This document shows positions 63,181-64,000 of a stretch of DNA of 64,000 nt, one piece after another. The notes beneath the pieces are model-generated. The model saw only the letters and a list, made by a program, of their open reading frames with translations. It searched no databases and was not told where the DNA came from. The DNA comes from Bacteroidota bacterium (GTDB lineage: Bacteria; Bacteroidota; Bacteroidia; 2-12-FULL-35-15): assembly GCA_025963715.1 (NCBI GenBank), contig JAOQAG010000027.1:124001-188000 (forward strand), given 5' to 3'. Every line of letters begins with the position of its first letter. Position 1 is the stretch's first letter. A program made the translations under genes and the position numbers.

Positions 63181-64000
63181 TTATTCCCAGAACAGCCGGT
63201 AAATTTTATCGTCGCCAGCTAATGGTGGCGGACTGGCTGTTCCCACATTTGAAGAAGAAAACAGCAGGGAGCCATCCGGCGCTTCAATCACGTTGCGTAA
63301 GCGCTGATACGTGCCGGTAAGCGTATCGGCGCGGTTAAGCACAGTGGTGCCGTCGGCGCTGATATCGAGGTGTACCAGTTTCTGCGCTTTGAGTGCGCCA
63401 AAAATAAAGTCGTTTTCCCAGCTGCCCCATTGTTTTCCATGGATGAAGGTACAGCCCGAAGGCGCCCATACTTCAAACCCGGTTTGATAAATAGCGGGCG
63501 TCAGCGAATCGGTTTCCATTCCGCCCATGGTAATGGGCCAGCCGTAATTTTTTCCCGGCTCTATCAGGTTAATTTCATCGTGGCAACACCAGCCAAACTC
63601 AGAGGTAGGGCCATGTTCGGTAGAGATCATTTTTCCTTCATTGTTCCAGTCGAAACCCTGCACGTTCCTGTGACCGTAGGTCCAGATGCGCGTACCAAAA
63701 GGATTTCCCGGAGCGGCGTTTCCATCGCGGTCGAGCCGGAGAATTTTTCCTGCCAGCGAGGTTTTGCTTTGCGCAGAATCCGGATGTAATGCATCGCCGG
63801 TACCGAGGTATAAATAACCATCCGGGCCGAATTTGAGTGCGCCGCCATCGTGGTTATTTGCGGCAGGAATACCCGTGATCAGGATCTGGTCCTGCGTAAG
63901 CACATCGTTCACCATGGTAAGCCTCACCAGCTGGTTATAACCAACAACGGTTTCGTAGATGTAGATAAAATGGTTGGTTTCAAACAAGGGATCGATGGCA
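63181..64000 (-). CDS. PQQ-type glucose/sorbosone dehydrogenase-like protein (5' part outside window)
   Basis: The 3' 273 codons of a minus-strand gene; the frame stays open to the window edge (…AIDPLFETNHFIYIYE), so the real start is beyond 64000. Motifs: NNHDGGALKFGPDGYLYLGTGD, LAGKILRLDRDGN, NPFGTRIWTYGHRNVQGFDW, STEHGPTSEFGWCCHDEINL, GKNYGWPITMGGME and VIEAPDGSLLFSSSN. These are six-bladed propeller repeats of the soluble aldose sugar dehydrogenase (GSDH) family. It probably oxidises sugars in the periplasm with PQQ. Convergent with the hydrolase gene across the D-family repeat. Confidence 0.88.
   Translation of the reverse strand, partial: AIDPLFETNHFIYIYETVVGYNQLVRLTMVNDVLTQDQILITGIPAANNHDGGALKFGPDGYLYLGTGDALHPDSAQSKTSLAGKILRLDRDGNAAPGNPFGTRIWTYGHRNVQGFDWNNEGKMISTEHGPTSEFGWCCHDEINLIEPGKNYGWPITMGGMETDSLTPAIYQTGFEVWAPSGCTFIHGKQWGSWENDFIFGALKAQKLVHLDISADGTTVLNRADTLTGTYQRLRNVIEAPDGSLLFSSSNVGTASPPPLAGDDKIYRLFWE

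Overview
The window looks like chromosomal DNA of a Bacteroidota bacterium (Cytophaga/Sphingobacteria/Flavobacteria-like). Pointers to this are a PorP/SprF-family type IX secretion (T9SS) protein, T9SS C-terminal sorting domains, a CHU_C-type adhesin with PKD domains, TAnnTTTG-type promoter boxes, few Shine-Dalgarno sequences with several TTG/GTG starts, and a typical cell-envelope gene cluster. No phage, insertion sequence, CRISPR array, rRNA or tRNA was seen.

Layout. 0-3 kb: an ECF sigma factor (cut by the edge) diverges from ribonuclease R. 3.7-10.3 kb: a minus-strand operon of a MORN-like secreted protein, a soluble histidine kinase with nine PAS domains, and a LytTR response regulator. 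10.4-11.5 kb: a T9SS-sorted secreted protein. 11.8-23.5 kb: a minus-strand run of a TPR membrane protein, a 1443-residue CHU_C adhesin, PorP/SprF, an OmpA/PD40 lipoprotein-like periplasmic protein and a TPR-SpoIIE phosphatase; this looks like a type B T9SS cargo/anchor unit with a signalling output. 23.6-27.3 kb: an NtrY-like membrane kinase. 27.3-29.4 kb: an AT-rich Hanks-type Ser/Thr kinase bracketed by inverted repeats. 29.4-32.2 kb: a small cluster of membrane, DUF2071, methyltransferase and secreted genes. 32.4-40.1 kb: crotonase, then flippase, dut, sugar nucleotidyltransferase, TPR lipoprotein, DUF4292 lipoprotein and an EnvC-like protein (cell envelope). 40.4-47.7 kb: GloVer-repeat T9SS protein, tatA, gatA, LysM transglycosylase, RhlE helicase, PiuC-like dioxygenase. 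47.8-54.9 kb: all minus strand, with two paralogous Cys lipoproteins, a trans-sulfuration enzyme, DUF486, a methyltransferase, mnmG and nadA. 55.5-59.7 kb: plus strand, rpiB, M28 peptidase, lutB-like, ybeY. 59.8-64 kb: pgk, an sdpR/sdpI-like operon with a hydrolase, and a PQQ-type sugar dehydrogenase cut by the edge.

Two things stand out. First, five perfect parS palindromes (ParB centromere sites) lie between 50.76 and 51.90 kb next to mnmG, and 3 kb further right the gene orientation diverges and the G/C strand bias of spot-checked lines flips at an AT-rich 591-bp gap (54930-55520). I infer that the chromosome origin is in or next to this gap. Second, the intergenic DNA is densely packed with several families of short dispersed repeats. 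They are often nested inverted pairs at the 3' ends of convergent genes; one family has entered coding sequence (RNase R and the OmpA-like protein), and one inverted pair brackets the Ser/Thr kinase. A candidate structured small RNA with a closing stem and T-run lies at about 50.0-50.2 kb.
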